Virus record (IMG/VR): IMGVR_UViG_3300042561_001716
Location: 1 to 48,825 of that record
DNA: 48,825 bases
DNA from: a virus
Strand: one strand, 5' to 3'
Both the position numbers and the translations under genes were made by a program. The notes beneath the pieces are model-generated. The model had not been told where the DNA came from. It worked only from the letters and a program-made list of their open reading frames with translations, and did not search any database. Shown here one piece after another: positions 33,005 through 40,496 of the stretch (its first letter is position 1; each line of letters starts with the position of its first letter).

Positions 33005-33334
33005 ATGACAGTATTGGTAAAAACCCGCGCGATTCATTACGAGCTATTGACCGATGAGAGCGAGATTATTGGCGGCGTGTTCGCTGTTAATCACCGCCAA
33101 TATATCGAGATAGTTGATTTGTTTGTAAACAAGGAATTTCAAAATCAGGGACACGGGCGAGCGCTCATGCAGACAATTTTTGATAATTACCCAAATAAAA
33201 TACTCTGTTTACAGTGCGGGGCTTTTAGCAATGGGTTGAGTCAGGGTAATTTAGCGGAATGGTACAAGCGATTGGGATTTGTGGAGGGTACGCCATTTCA
33301 TCAGGGTGACGGATGGATGCACAAACCTATTTAG
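33005..33334 (+). CDS. GNAT-family acetyltransferase
   Basis: A 109-residue protein with the acetyl-CoA-binding motif (NKEFQNQGHGRALMQTIF) of GNAT enzymes and the usual C-terminal strands (WYKRLGFVEGT). It is short for the family, lacking much of the N-terminal part. It overlaps the end of the PAPS-reductase-like gene by 8 bases. The substrate is unknown. Confidence 0.8.
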   Translation: MTVLVKTRAIHYELLTDESEIIGGVFAVNHRQYIEIVDLFVNKEFQNQGHGRALMQTIFDNYPNKILCLQCGAFSNGLSQGNLAEWYKRLGFVEGTPFHQGDGWMHKPI

Positions 33335-34217
33335 CCGTCATTCTGGCAGTAATTTCTGGGAACAGATCACACAATTCTTTTAACTGTACTGGGGCATACC
33401 GCGCCATCCATTTGTAGTAGGTACTACATAAAGTTTCCGGTGTGCAATACCACAAAGTCCGAGGGAATGGTTTACCTTTTTTCTGCGGTATTTGGTGCAT
33501 TGAATAAATAGGACTAACGGGCGATTCATTCTCAACGAGCAACGCCCAAACATCCATATCTAACCAATCTGCCAACGGCAAGGCGCGAATATAGGGGAGT
33601 AAGCCTTTCTTATCCTGATCATTAAATTGCAGCATCCCATCACGGGATATTTCAAACCGCCGATCCATTCCTTCAGCACTACGCACTCCCCACATATACA
33701 TTACATTGGGGTTTCCTTCACCCCAAAGATGATGAAATTGGTAGATACTTTCATAGGTGATTGACGTGCCAACATCGCCCCAATCCCAAAAGTTTAGAGG
33801 CTGTCCCCCTTCACCTTTCAATCCGTAACTATTACCCCAGTCAATATACTTTTTAACTATTAGTGGGAACGGGTCATCTGTCAGATATTCCTCATAATAA
33901 AACCCGTTACCGAATGAGTTTATATAATCCTCCCACTCTGGTAGAACGTCATAATGTTGGGGGAGTTCCGCGCCACAATCAATTATTAAATTACAATAAT
34001 CAATCTCTGCCAATTCTAAAATTATCGCAGTTGCCATTGAATCTTTACCATACCCAAACCATAGACCCGGTATGACATCCTGATTAACTTTAGGGTTGTC
34101 ATACCACAACTGCACACGCTCAATGGTTTTGTTTTTGAGTGCCTGAAATTCATCAGTTTTCGCCCGTTTCGTTGCTTCTAGATATTTCTTCTGTGGCAGT
34201 GCTTTCGATATTTCCAT
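33327..34217 (-). CDS. PAPS-reductase-like (IbrA/DndC-type) protein
   Basis: A 296-residue protein of the adenine nucleotide alpha-hydrolase fold. The PP-loop reads GYGKDSMATAI (residues about 54-64), and a C-terminal Cys pair (YCTPETLCSTYY) may bind a metal or a substrate. IbrA-like and DndC-like relatives take part in gene regulation or DNA sulfur modification in other bacteria and phages. A ParB-like gene lies 3 genes upstream in the same operon, as in IbrA/IbrB pairs. Function here is unknown. Confidence 0.7.
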   Translation of the reverse strand: MEISKALPQKKYLEATKRAKTDEFQALKNKTIERVQLWYDNPKVNQDVIPGLWFGYGKDSMATAIILELAEIDYCNLIIDCGAELPQHYDVLPEWEDYINSFGNGFYYEEYLTDDPFPLIVKKYIDWGNSYGLKGEGGQPLNFWDWGDVGTSITYESIYQFHHLWGEGNPNVMYMWGVRSAEGMDRRFEISRDGMLQFNDQDKKGLLPYIRALPLADWLDMDVWALLVENESPVSPIYSMHQIPQKKGKPFPRTLWYCTPETLCSTYYKWMARYAPVQLKELCDLFPEITARMTAK

Positions 34218-34863
34218 CGTCCCAAATATCCCCTTCTAAAATGTTTTCAGGCACATCATAAACTCCCCAGGTTAGTACATCTTCTTCCGTGTGCTGCACT
34301 TCTTCTTGGGTTTCTTTGCTGTCATCTTCTTCTTGGTTGTCGTCGCTTTCTTCTTGGGCATCATGGATCAATTTCTCCAATTCTTCTAAAGGTAAATCGG
34401 CATCTAGTTTTAATTGTTGGATACAAGCAAGTGCCAATTCTCGCGCCATTCTATCTTGTGAATTTTTAAGAACAGCAACAATGAAGGCTTTACAAATTTC
34501 TAACTGACGGCGCACATCACCCATTTTTGATAGGCGAACCGCGCCATCTGCTAAAGCTAAAGTTCCCTGAAAAGCTGCTAACATTCCGTTTAAGTCAAGT
34601 CCCAAAAGCCGCAGTTTCAACTCTTCGACAAACTCAAAACTCAACTCCCCTTGTTCAACTAAAATTTCACACGCCTGAAGCAAAGTTTTACCCTCTTTGG
34701 AGAATTTACCCGCGCCTTCAATTTGGCTCAAAATGCGACCATGAGCGACGTAAAAACTTTCACGGACAATAGTTTCAAAGTCATGATCCTCCGCATCCGT
34801 GAAAGCGTCGCGCCATTTCCCAGACAACCTTTTCCCGTAGAGTCCGTCATTCTTCTTTGGCAT
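34153..34863 (-). CDS. Hypothetical acidic protein, possibly a small terminase or partner
   Basis: A 236-residue protein with a helical middle (EGKTLLQACEILVEQGEL, RQLEICKAFIVAVLKN) and a very acidic C-terminal third (EESDDNQEEDDSKETQEEV). It overlaps both neighbours. The neighbour at 34847 has a HTH-like motif and the pair may form a small-terminase-like unit, but this is speculative. Confidence 0.5.
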   Translation of the reverse strand: MPKKNDGLYGKRLSGKWRDAFTDAEDHDFETIVRESFYVAHGRILSQIEGAGKFSKEGKTLLQACEILVEQGELSFEFVEELKLRLLGLDLNGMLAAFQGTLALADGAVRLSKMGDVRRQLEICKAFIVAVLKNSQDRMARELALACIQQLKLDADLPLEELEKLIHDAQEESDDNQEEDDSKETQEEVQHTEEDVLTWGVYDVPENILEGDIWDDGNIESTATEEISRSNETGEN

Positions 34864-35152
34864 TACGAATTAACCGGACTACTTGGGTGATCACCTTGTT
34901 TACTTCTTGCATTGCTTTAGAACGGCGGCCATGCCTGATATTGTTCTTTCCACATTTGGATTTATCGCGTGGTCCGGTGCTGTGTTCCCAAGGTTTATGT
35001 GCTAAACATCGTTGACGTGCAGCTTCTATAAATTCAGGTGATAGGTTTTTCCGTTTGTACTGTTTTGGCGGATATTTTTTAGCCTTGAACAGTTCCATAA
35101 ACTTGTCAGAATCCAATGTTTTCGGCTGTGATTGGTTCAGATGCGCTGTCAT
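34847..35152 (-). CDS. Small basic protein with a 'STGPR...GK..N..HG' segment
   Basis: A 101-residue basic protein. The segment WEHSTGPRDKSKCGKNNIRH resembles a motif at the ends of many cyanobacterial and phage proteins of unknown function, some near terminase genes. A DNA-binding role is likely. It overlaps both neighbours by short stretches. Confidence 0.5.
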   Translation of the reverse strand: MTAHLNQSQPKTLDSDKFMELFKAKKYPPKQYKRKNLSPEFIEAARQRCLAHKPWEHSTGPRDKSKCGKNNIRHGRRSKAMQEVNKVITQVVRLIRNAKEE

Positions 35153-36104
35153 TTACTGCCACTCCTAATTCAGTGATCATCATGTCTACTATCTTTAGAA
35201 TTACCTGACTCCGGTATTGTTGAACCATACCATCAGTTGAGATGCCAACTTGGGGCGCGAGTTGGTCAAGCTTGGCGCGAAAATCAGCTAAATCACCTTT
35301 ATCGAGAAAGATATAAAACTGTGTTTGTTCGCCCTTTCCGGTGTAGTTGATACTTTGGACGCTGGCAACATCCGCCACGTTTTCAGTTTTAACTGTGACT
35401 CTTTCCGCAGGTGGTGGAGGTGTGTAATCGCTTCTGCTGGGAGTTGCATTAACGCCAGTCGTGCCACTTTCACTTATTTGAGTATTTGAGTATTTCTCAT
35501 CATCAAAATTGTAATTACCGACTTCTTCCTGTATTTCTTCTCCCTCTAGCTCATCTTCGGGTTCTTCCTCTTTACGAACTAAGAAGGCTTGCATAAAGCT
35601 ATTGGCAGTCCCAGAATCCCAACCCGCAGTTTTAATCTGCCTTTTGGGCATTTGTGCCAGTATTGCAGCTATTTTGCCAGGGTCGTCACGTCCATCATGG
35701 GAACTGTTGTTAAGTCGAAGTAGTGCAGATTTCTGGCTAAGTTCATCAAGAGTTACGGGAACGGCGGGAACAGTCGCCCAATATTTAGGGCAAAAGCGTT
35801 CTTGGTGCTTTTCTGCTACCTTATCTCTACCCGTTCCCTTGATCCACCGCTCCCACTCTTTCAAGAAAAAGCCTTCATCTTGTTGGCTTAACCAATCCGC
35901 ACCCTGAACCCGCCCATGCCCTGATATGAGATACCCAAAACTACCGTCTAGGTTTCGTTGAATTGTTGGGTAAATCAACCATCCAAAATCTAGAAGTGAG
36001 TCACGAATCCAAGGCAAATCGTTTTCTTCTGAGTGTTCGCGGGGGTTTTCAGGGTGAAACCGCGCCAAAACTTCAACAGTCGGCAGCCATAAAATCTCAC
36101 TCAT
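35106..36104 (-). CDS. ParB/IbrB-like protein
   Basis: A 332-residue protein. The first 90 residues form a ParB-like domain (WLPTVEVLARFHPENPREH, then GYLISGHGRVQGADWL). A low-complexity acidic linker follows, then a C-terminal helical region (DLADFRAKLDQLAPQVG). IbrB-like proteins pair with PAPS-reductase-like IbrA proteins, and such a gene lies downstream in the operon. It overlaps the upstream sigma-like gene by 4 bases. Confidence 0.7.
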   Translation of the reverse strand: MSEILWLPTVEVLARFHPENPREHSEENDLPWIRDSLLDFGWLIYPTIQRNLDGSFGYLISGHGRVQGADWLSQQDEGFFLKEWERWIKGTGRDKVAEKHQERFCPKYWATVPAVPVTLDELSQKSALLRLNNSSHDGRDDPGKIAAILAQMPKRQIKTAGWDSGTANSFMQAFLVRKEEEPEDELEGEEIQEEVGNYNFDDEKYSNTQISESGTTGVNATPSRSDYTPPPPAERVTVKTENVADVASVQSINYTGKGEQTQFYIFLDKGDLADFRAKLDQLAPQVGISTDGMVQQYRSQVILKIVDMMITELGVAVNDSASEPITAENIGF

Positions 36105-37219
36105 TTTTTAGCTACCTCAACGGCTTTCTGAGATTTTTGCAAAGACTGATTCAGTAATTTTAACGCCTCGTCCAAATCGGCTGATTCAGGGCAATTTTTA
36201 ATCAGGTAATCAGCGAGAGACGTAAATTTACTGGTAATCTGCCACTGCGATTGACTGGTACTCATTTGTTTTTTCGATAGATTTATTGAACTATCAATAA
36301 CATAGTTTTTACTCCATAGGGAAGCGGTACTGTGGTCAATCCCCAAATATGTTTCGCACCAATACAAGCTTTTACCATTAGCGATCGCGTCAACCGCCTT
36401 AATCCTTACGTCATTAGAATAGCCACGTCTCCCGATTGGCGCGGGGTTATCCCTAAATTGAATCTGACAGGACTTGCATAAATAAGCCTGTTTACCGTCA
36501 CGTTTACCATTTTTAATAGTTTGATAATCTTTGCAATTTGGGCATTGGACCCGCCCAAGTGCCATTAACTTTAGTTTTCGCAAAGCGTCAGACTCAATTC
36601 GGCGTAATTCCCTTAATTTAATATTGTGGATTTGGCACAGCATCTTGACGGGAATATGGTCAATATACAAATCCTTGATAATTGTGGCGTGAAGTTCTGG
36701 GAGTTTATCAAGCAGGGGGAGAATTGAGTCTAATTCCTCTTGTTGTTCTGCCGTTAGCTGTTCGGGTAGTTCAGGATTATTTTGATTACAGGCCATCGCC
36801 GCTTCTTTGGCAACTTGCAAGGAAATATTTAATTCAATCGCCGCTTGTTCATAAGTTACGCCGTGTTTTTGGGCGTACCGCTTCAGTTTTTGGTGAGTTT
36901 CTTGTAACGGACGCGGAACTTTCACCATCCGCACTTTATCCCTGACAAATTGCGCCATCGCACCATAGATAAACGGCACGGCGTAACTGGACAGCTTGAT
37001 TTTCTTGGCAGGGTCAAACCTCTCCACCGCTTTGATCAAACCTTCCGCCCCAATCTGTATTAGTTCGTCTCTCGGAACTGTGCAGCAAGCGGTCATTTTA
37101 CCCGCGACGTGACCGACTAAGCCCATGTTCATCTCAACTATCCGGTTTCGTAGTCGAATATCTCTGGTTTGGTGAAAGTTAATTAAAAGTTGCTGATTGT
37201 CTAGATATGCCGCGTCCAT
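36101..37219 (-). CDS. Sigma-70-like factor fused to an InsA-type zinc ribbon and HTH
   Basis: A 372-residue protein. Residues about 20-95 match sigma-70 region 2 (RNRIVEMNMGLVGHVAGKM, DELIQIGAEGLIKAVERFD, SSYAVPFIYGAMAQ), and about 165-220 match region 4 (HATIIKDLYIDHIPVKML). Then residues 226-251 form a zinc ribbon (CPNC at 226, CKSC at 248), followed by a HTH (ANGKSLYWCETYLGIDHSTA) like the N-terminus of IS1 InsA proteins. So a sigma factor has gained a transposase-type DNA-binding unit. It may direct transcription of late genes. AGGA lies 7 bases before the ATG. Confidence 0.8.
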   Translation of the reverse strand: MDAAYLDNQQLLINFHQTRDIRLRNRIVEMNMGLVGHVAGKMTACCTVPRDELIQIGAEGLIKAVERFDPAKKIKLSSYAVPFIYGAMAQFVRDKVRMVKVPRPLQETHQKLKRYAQKHGVTYEQAAIELNISLQVAKEAAMACNQNNPELPEQLTAEQQEELDSILPLLDKLPELHATIIKDLYIDHIPVKMLCQIHNIKLRELRRIESDALRKLKLMALGRVQCPNCKDYQTIKNGKRDGKQAYLCKSCQIQFRDNPAPIGRRGYSNDVRIKAVDAIANGKSLYWCETYLGIDHSTASLWSKNYVIDSSINLSKKQMSTSQSQWQITSKFTSLADYLIKNCPESADLDEALKLLNQSLQKSQKAVEVAKK

Positions 37220-37605
37220 TTATTCCTAACCTAATAATTACCTTTAAATTACCGATTGCTGGGGGATTTGTCACTGATCCAGAAACAGGAAACCCCATAC
37301 AGACAACAACTGATGTAGTGGTGGAGGCTTGGATGGAAGGTAACGCATCTGTCAAGCCCGAACCAGGGCAAAATCCAAATGTGGTTAATTTACGGGGGTA
37401 TGCGGTAAAGCCTCGGTTACTGCCAACTGAATTAATCAGGAAACAGTCGGAAGCATCAGCAATTTATACCGATCCTCTCACCGGGAATGAACAGACGGGA
37501 AAATTTACGCTGCAACCGCAATTTGACGGTAAACGCCCCAGAGTTGCCAAGGCTTTAGCCCGCATTTTGGGTGCAGAATTACAAGGTGTTTTTGAGTTTA
37601 GTTAG
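37207..37605 (+). CDS. Possible head-tail connector (neck) protein
   Basis: A 132-residue beta-rich protein (FIPNLIITFKLPIAGGFV, TDVVVEAWMEGNASVKP). The size and the position before a small gene that resembles tail-completion proteins suggest a neck protein. It overlaps the divergent sigma-like gene by 13 bases at its start and has no clear ribosome site. No family was proved. Confidence 0.5.
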   Translation: MPRPFIPNLIITFKLPIAGGFVTDPETGNPIQTTTDVVVEAWMEGNASVKPEPGQNPNVVNLRGYAVKPRLLPTELIRKQSEASAIYTDPLTGNEQTGKFTLQPQFDGKRPRVAKALARILGAELQGVFEFS

Positions 37606-37606
37606 G

Positions 37607-37641
37607 CAATAATAAGCCACCTTAAAGGTGGCTTATTATTG
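37607..37641 (+). terminator. Long hairpin after the neck-like gene
   Basis: CAATAATAAGCCACC and its complement form a 15-bp stem with a 5-base loop. It may terminate both strands, as it lies between convergent genes. Confidence 0.85.
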
Positions 37642-37663
37642 ATTGTCTATTAAATTTTACTCT

Positions 37664-37891
37664 TTATTCATAATAGTCTTTACTGTCCTCCCAAGGAAAA
37701 ATTACCAGTAAATCACTACATACAAAATGATGGTATTCTGGTAGCACTCTAGCATTAAAGCATGAACCATTGAGATTTTCTGCCTGTGCCTTAACCCAAT
37801 TGTTACCAACTTTTGCATTAATGACTGATTTATTATCAGCCCATTTTTTGAAGTTTGTTAATGCAATTTTCTCAGCTTCAGTAAATATCAT
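37664..37891 (-). CDS. Hypothetical small protein
   Basis: A 75-residue protein with AGGAG before the ATG. It is aromatic and basic (FKKWADNKSVINAKVGNNWV). It follows the 86-residue gene, but a terminator lies between them. No family was recognised. Confidence 0.6.
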   Translation of the reverse strand: MIFTEAEKIALTNFKKWADNKSVINAKVGNNWVKAQAENLNGSCFNARVLPEYHHFVCSDLLVIFPWEDSKDYYE

Positions 37892-37927
37892 TTTGGACTC
37901 CTGAATTATTGAACTTGGTAATAAAAA

Positions 37928-37959
37928 GTATTTAATTCCAGTGACCTGGAATTAAATAC
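37928..37959 (-). terminator. Strong palindromic terminator of the 86-residue gene
   Basis: A 14-bp perfect stem (GTATTTAATTCCAG) with loop TGAC is followed on the minus strand by T5. It lies between the genes at 37974 and 37664. Confidence 0.85.
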
Positions 37960-37973
37960 TAGGGGGTTTTATG

Positions 37974-38234
37974 CTATTTTAAATATCCAGAAGAAGAAAC
38001 ATTGAAAACATTTTTGAAAACTTCTGTTACTTCCAGCCTGGAGCAACCATGAAAGAATTTTAATGCATCTTCTATCTCTTCTCTCTTTGCATCTAACTGA
38101 ACACTGGTAACAAAGGCATCTTTCCAATTTGGTTCTGCAACCTTTACCTGAAATTTGGTTCTTATTTCATCTGCTTGAAATTTTCTTTGGTTCTGGATCT
38201 CATCAAAGATTTGTCTAAGTTTGTTAGTTTTCAT
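37974..38234 (-). CDS. Hypothetical protein in a cassette
   Basis: An 86-residue basic helical protein (KLRQIFDEIQNQRKFQADEI). It has its own promoter of the repeated family (38264-38292) and ends at a strong terminator. No function is known. Confidence 0.65.
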   Translation of the reverse strand: MKTNKLRQIFDEIQNQRKFQADEIRTKFQVKVAEPNWKDAFVTSVQLDAKREEIEDALKFFHGCSRLEVTEVFKNVFNVSSSGYLK

Positions 38235-38263
38235 TTTTTAACCTATTGAACTCTCACATTTAT

Positions 38264-38292
38264 ATAGTAACAGTCTAACAGGATATTGTCAA
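38264..38292 (-). promoter_or_regulatory. Repeated promoter, copy 6
   Basis: TTGACA (complement 38287-38292), a 17-base spacer and TACTAT (complement 38264-38269) on the minus strand; it drives the 86-residue gene. Confidence 0.85.
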
Positions 38293-38328
38293 TAGTTTTT
38301 TTGGGAAAAATAAAAATAAAATTTTATG
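38281..38328. repeat. Inverted repeat C, right copy
   Basis: This is the inverted counterpart of 28440-28490. It contains the start of the 38326 gene, the A/T-rich leader and the -35 region of promoter copy 6. Confidence 0.8.
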
Positions 38329-38610
38329 CCAATCTGGAAAAGTTGGACACCACCACAACTAACCGTAACCATTGCTGATTACCAATGGTCAGCACCTTAT
38401 GCCTATGATGTACATGAGAAACAAGGCAACCGATGGACTGATCGAGCGTTAGTAGGGAGTGATTTAACTGCGGTTTTTAAAAGCAACTACCAAACTACTC
38501 TAGACCTCGCATTTATCCAAACTGCACATCATTTGAACCAACGATTTTTAAATGAAGTTCCTGTTAGTAGCGGAACTTTGAAAGCGTCCCAATCTATGAA
38601 GTTAAGGTAA
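38326..38610 (+). CDS. Possible neck or tail-completion protein
   Basis: A 94-residue protein (MPIWKSWTPPQLTVTIADYQ, then YAYDVHEKQGNRWTDRALVG). The segment AYDVHE...NRW resembles phage gp10-type tail-completion proteins, but the family is not certain. It shares its leader with the gene at 28442 on the other strand. Confidence 0.5.
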   Translation: MPIWKSWTPPQLTVTIADYQWSAPYAYDVHEKQGNRWTDRALVGSDLTAVFKSNYQTTLDLAFIQTAHHLNQRFLNEVPVSSGTLKASQSMKLR

Positions 38611-38614
38611 TAAA

Positions 38615-38637
38615 AAAGCACCCTTTTGAGGTGCTTA
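38615..38637 (+). terminator. Terminator
   Basis: The AAGCACC/GGTGCTT stem lies between the convergent genes at 38326 and 38645. Confidence 0.75.
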
Positions 38638-38644
38638 TAGGTCT

Positions 38645-38929
38645 TTACTTTCTGTATCTTCCTGACTCTGGATCTGGCATCATATTGTATCTGTTCTGCT
38701 CATCTAGCCTAAATTCTTCATAGTTGTTGAATGTCTGGACAGTGCTGCAACCACACCTATCAATAATTTTTAAGATCCTGCCATCTTGCAACTTGTAAGC
38801 ACCCCAAGTAGGACTGAGATATACATTACTAGCAATAGCATTTTTCTTGATATCCCACCAGCTTTCACCAGCAAAATCAGAAATATTTTGAGTGTGATCT
38901 GGTCCATGTCCTATTTCAGTGCTAATCAT
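38645..38929 (-). CDS. Hypothetical protein in a cassette
   Basis: A 94-residue protein driven by promoter copy 7. It has Asp/His at the start (EIGHGPDHTQNISDFAGES) and Cys residues in the middle (IIDRCGCSTVQTF). No family was recognised. Confidence 0.65.
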   Translation of the reverse strand: MISTEIGHGPDHTQNISDFAGESWWDIKKNAIASNVYLSPTWGAYKLQDGRILKIIDRCGCSTVQTFNNYEEFRLDEQNRYNMMPDPESGRYRK

Positions 38930-38957
38930 TTTTTATCCTATTAACTCTCACATTTAT

Positions 38958-38986
38958 ATAGTAACAGGATAACAAAATATTGTCAA
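38958..38986 (-). promoter_or_regulatory. Repeated promoter, copy 7
   Basis: On the minus strand, TTGACA (38981-38986) and TACTAT (38958-38963) are separated by 17 bases with the TTATCCTGT-type spacer. Confidence 0.85.
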
Positions 38987-39049
38987 TAGGTTTTAGAAAA
39001 TTTTTTCAAATTAGGGAAAGCTTACTGAAACAGAATCCTGGGTATCGGT

Positions 39050-40099
39050 ATGGGCAAAAGACTAAACGATTTTAAGGAAAAAATTTGCAAGAATGGTACA
39101 CCTTGCAGGAATTCCTGCATTTCCAAACTTAAAAATTGCTTGAAATCAAAAAAAACCGGGGATTCCGCTCAACCTGGTAAAACTACCAAGAAAGACACCA
39201 ACAAGCCTGGGGATAATTCTGCTCAAAAGAAAGACACTGACAAACCCGGTAAAACTACGCTTGCATCATATAAAGCTGACTCCGCGGATCATAAAGCTTT
39301 GATTGCCATAGGAAAGGAGTTTTCCGATCAAACTATGGGGAAAGCACTAAAGTCGCTAGACGATGCTTTGGCTGAAAAAAAGAGTGCTTTCTTAGAAATA
39401 ATGGGAAAGAACAAGTTTAAAAAGAACGGAGATATCTACAAACGAGATCAAAAACGTTTGCAAGAATTGGACGAGAAAACCTTACTTGCCCAAAAAGAAT
39501 TTGAATCAGCCGCAAGAGAAACGATGCGGAGAATAGCAGCCCATCATAAAATTGATAGAGAAGATGCGGAAAGATGGGCTGATTCAGTGGATACTCGCGG
39601 ACTCACGGGTGAAAATAAGGAAATAACTTCTGATGCTTTAGTGGCTGTTTACGCGCTAACAGGTGGTAAGGGCGCGAAAAAGATAAACAAAGTAACAAGT
39701 GAAGCAGACAGAGCCAGTGCAAATCCAAACGGAGAATTAAAATTAGAAAAGAAAATTGATCGCCACCAGATCTTTCACGAATACGCGCATTATATGGAAT
39801 TTGAGAATCGCCAGTTAGCTGTCGCGTCAAGAAAATTCATTGAAGATCGGGCTACGTCCACTGAACCTATGAAATTAAAAGATATTACCGGGCAAGATTA
39901 CAGAGATACTGAAATGGCATTTTCAGGTAATTTTATAGACCCCTACGTAGGGAAAATATATGGAAGTGCTGGCACTCCTACCGAGGTTATTTCGATGGGG
40001 GTTGAGCTATTCCGCGATCCCAAACTGATGTCTTCTTTTTACAAGCAAGATCCAGAGCATTTTAATTTTGTTTTAGGAGCGATTTTACATGAAAATTAA
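39050..40099 (+). CDS. Zincin-type metalloprotease-like protein
   Basis: A 349-residue protein. Residues 13-30 hold a Cys motif (CKNGTPCRNSCISKLKNC) that also occurs in other cyanobacterial phage proteins. Residues 35-75 are a Lys/Pro/Asp-rich linker. Residues about 243-247 are HEYAH (a HExxH zinc site), with a later Glu-containing helix (TPTEVISMGVELF), as in phage-borne zincin proteins or toxins. It may be a structural protein with protease activity, or a toxin-like effector. The next gene overlaps it by 11 bases. Confidence 0.7.
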   Translation: MGKRLNDFKEKICKNGTPCRNSCISKLKNCLKSKKTGDSAQPGKTTKKDTNKPGDNSAQKKDTDKPGKTTLASYKADSADHKALIAIGKEFSDQTMGKALKSLDDALAEKKSAFLEIMGKNKFKKNGDIYKRDQKRLQELDEKTLLAQKEFESAARETMRRIAAHHKIDREDAERWADSVDTRGLTGENKEITSDALVAVYALTGGKGAKKINKVTSEADRASANPNGELKLEKKIDRHQIFHEYAHYMEFENRQLAVASRKFIEDRATSTEPMKLKDITGQDYRDTEMAFSGNFIDPYVGKIYGSAGTPTEVISMGVELFRDPKLMSSFYKQDPEHFNFVLGAILHEN

Positions 40100-40496
40100 A
40101 CTTGAGTATTGCCCATTTGGTGACATAGGAGAAAAAGAAATAGCTTGGGCAAGCGTTGAAGTTGAGACGGAGCATAACGATCCTTTTCTTCGCGTTAATC
40201 CTGTTGTGAAAGTTCAAAGCTACCAAGCAGCGAGTGACGAAAAAGACAAGCTAAAAGCCCTTGCGGAAAAAGCAAGTGCCAAAAAAGGGGTAGAAAGGAT
40301 GGCTTTAAGTGCTTGGAATAGAGAGATTGAGGTTTCGATTGGATTTCAGGGGCATACTTATTCCACGGAAAATCCAAATAATCTAGACCTGTCACACGCC
40401 GTTTATAAGCTGCCTTCTTTTAAGGTTTTGAGCATAGAAGGCAATGAAGATTTTGAAAGTAAAATTCCGCCTATTCCGGAAGGATGTGTTTCATGA
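40089..40496 (+). CDS. Partner protein of the zincin, immediately before terminase
   Basis: A 135-residue alpha/beta protein (MKIKLEYCPFGDIGEKEIAW). It overlaps the zincin gene by 11 bases and the terminase gene by 4 (ATGA). The tight pairing with a protease could mean an inhibitor or immunity role, or an assembly role; no motif decides this. Confidence 0.55.
   Translation: MKIKLEYCPFGDIGEKEIAWASVEVETEHNDPFLRVNPVVKVQSYQAASDEKDKLKALAEKASAKKGVERMALSAWNREIEVSIGFQGHTYSTENPNNLDLSHAVYKLPSFKVLSIEGNEDFESKIPPIPEGCVS

Noticed and set aside
28440-38986. CRISPR-like array from the repeated 45-base blocks
   Set aside because: The repeats are kilobases apart, occur on both strands and contain promoter boxes; they are not regularly spaced.
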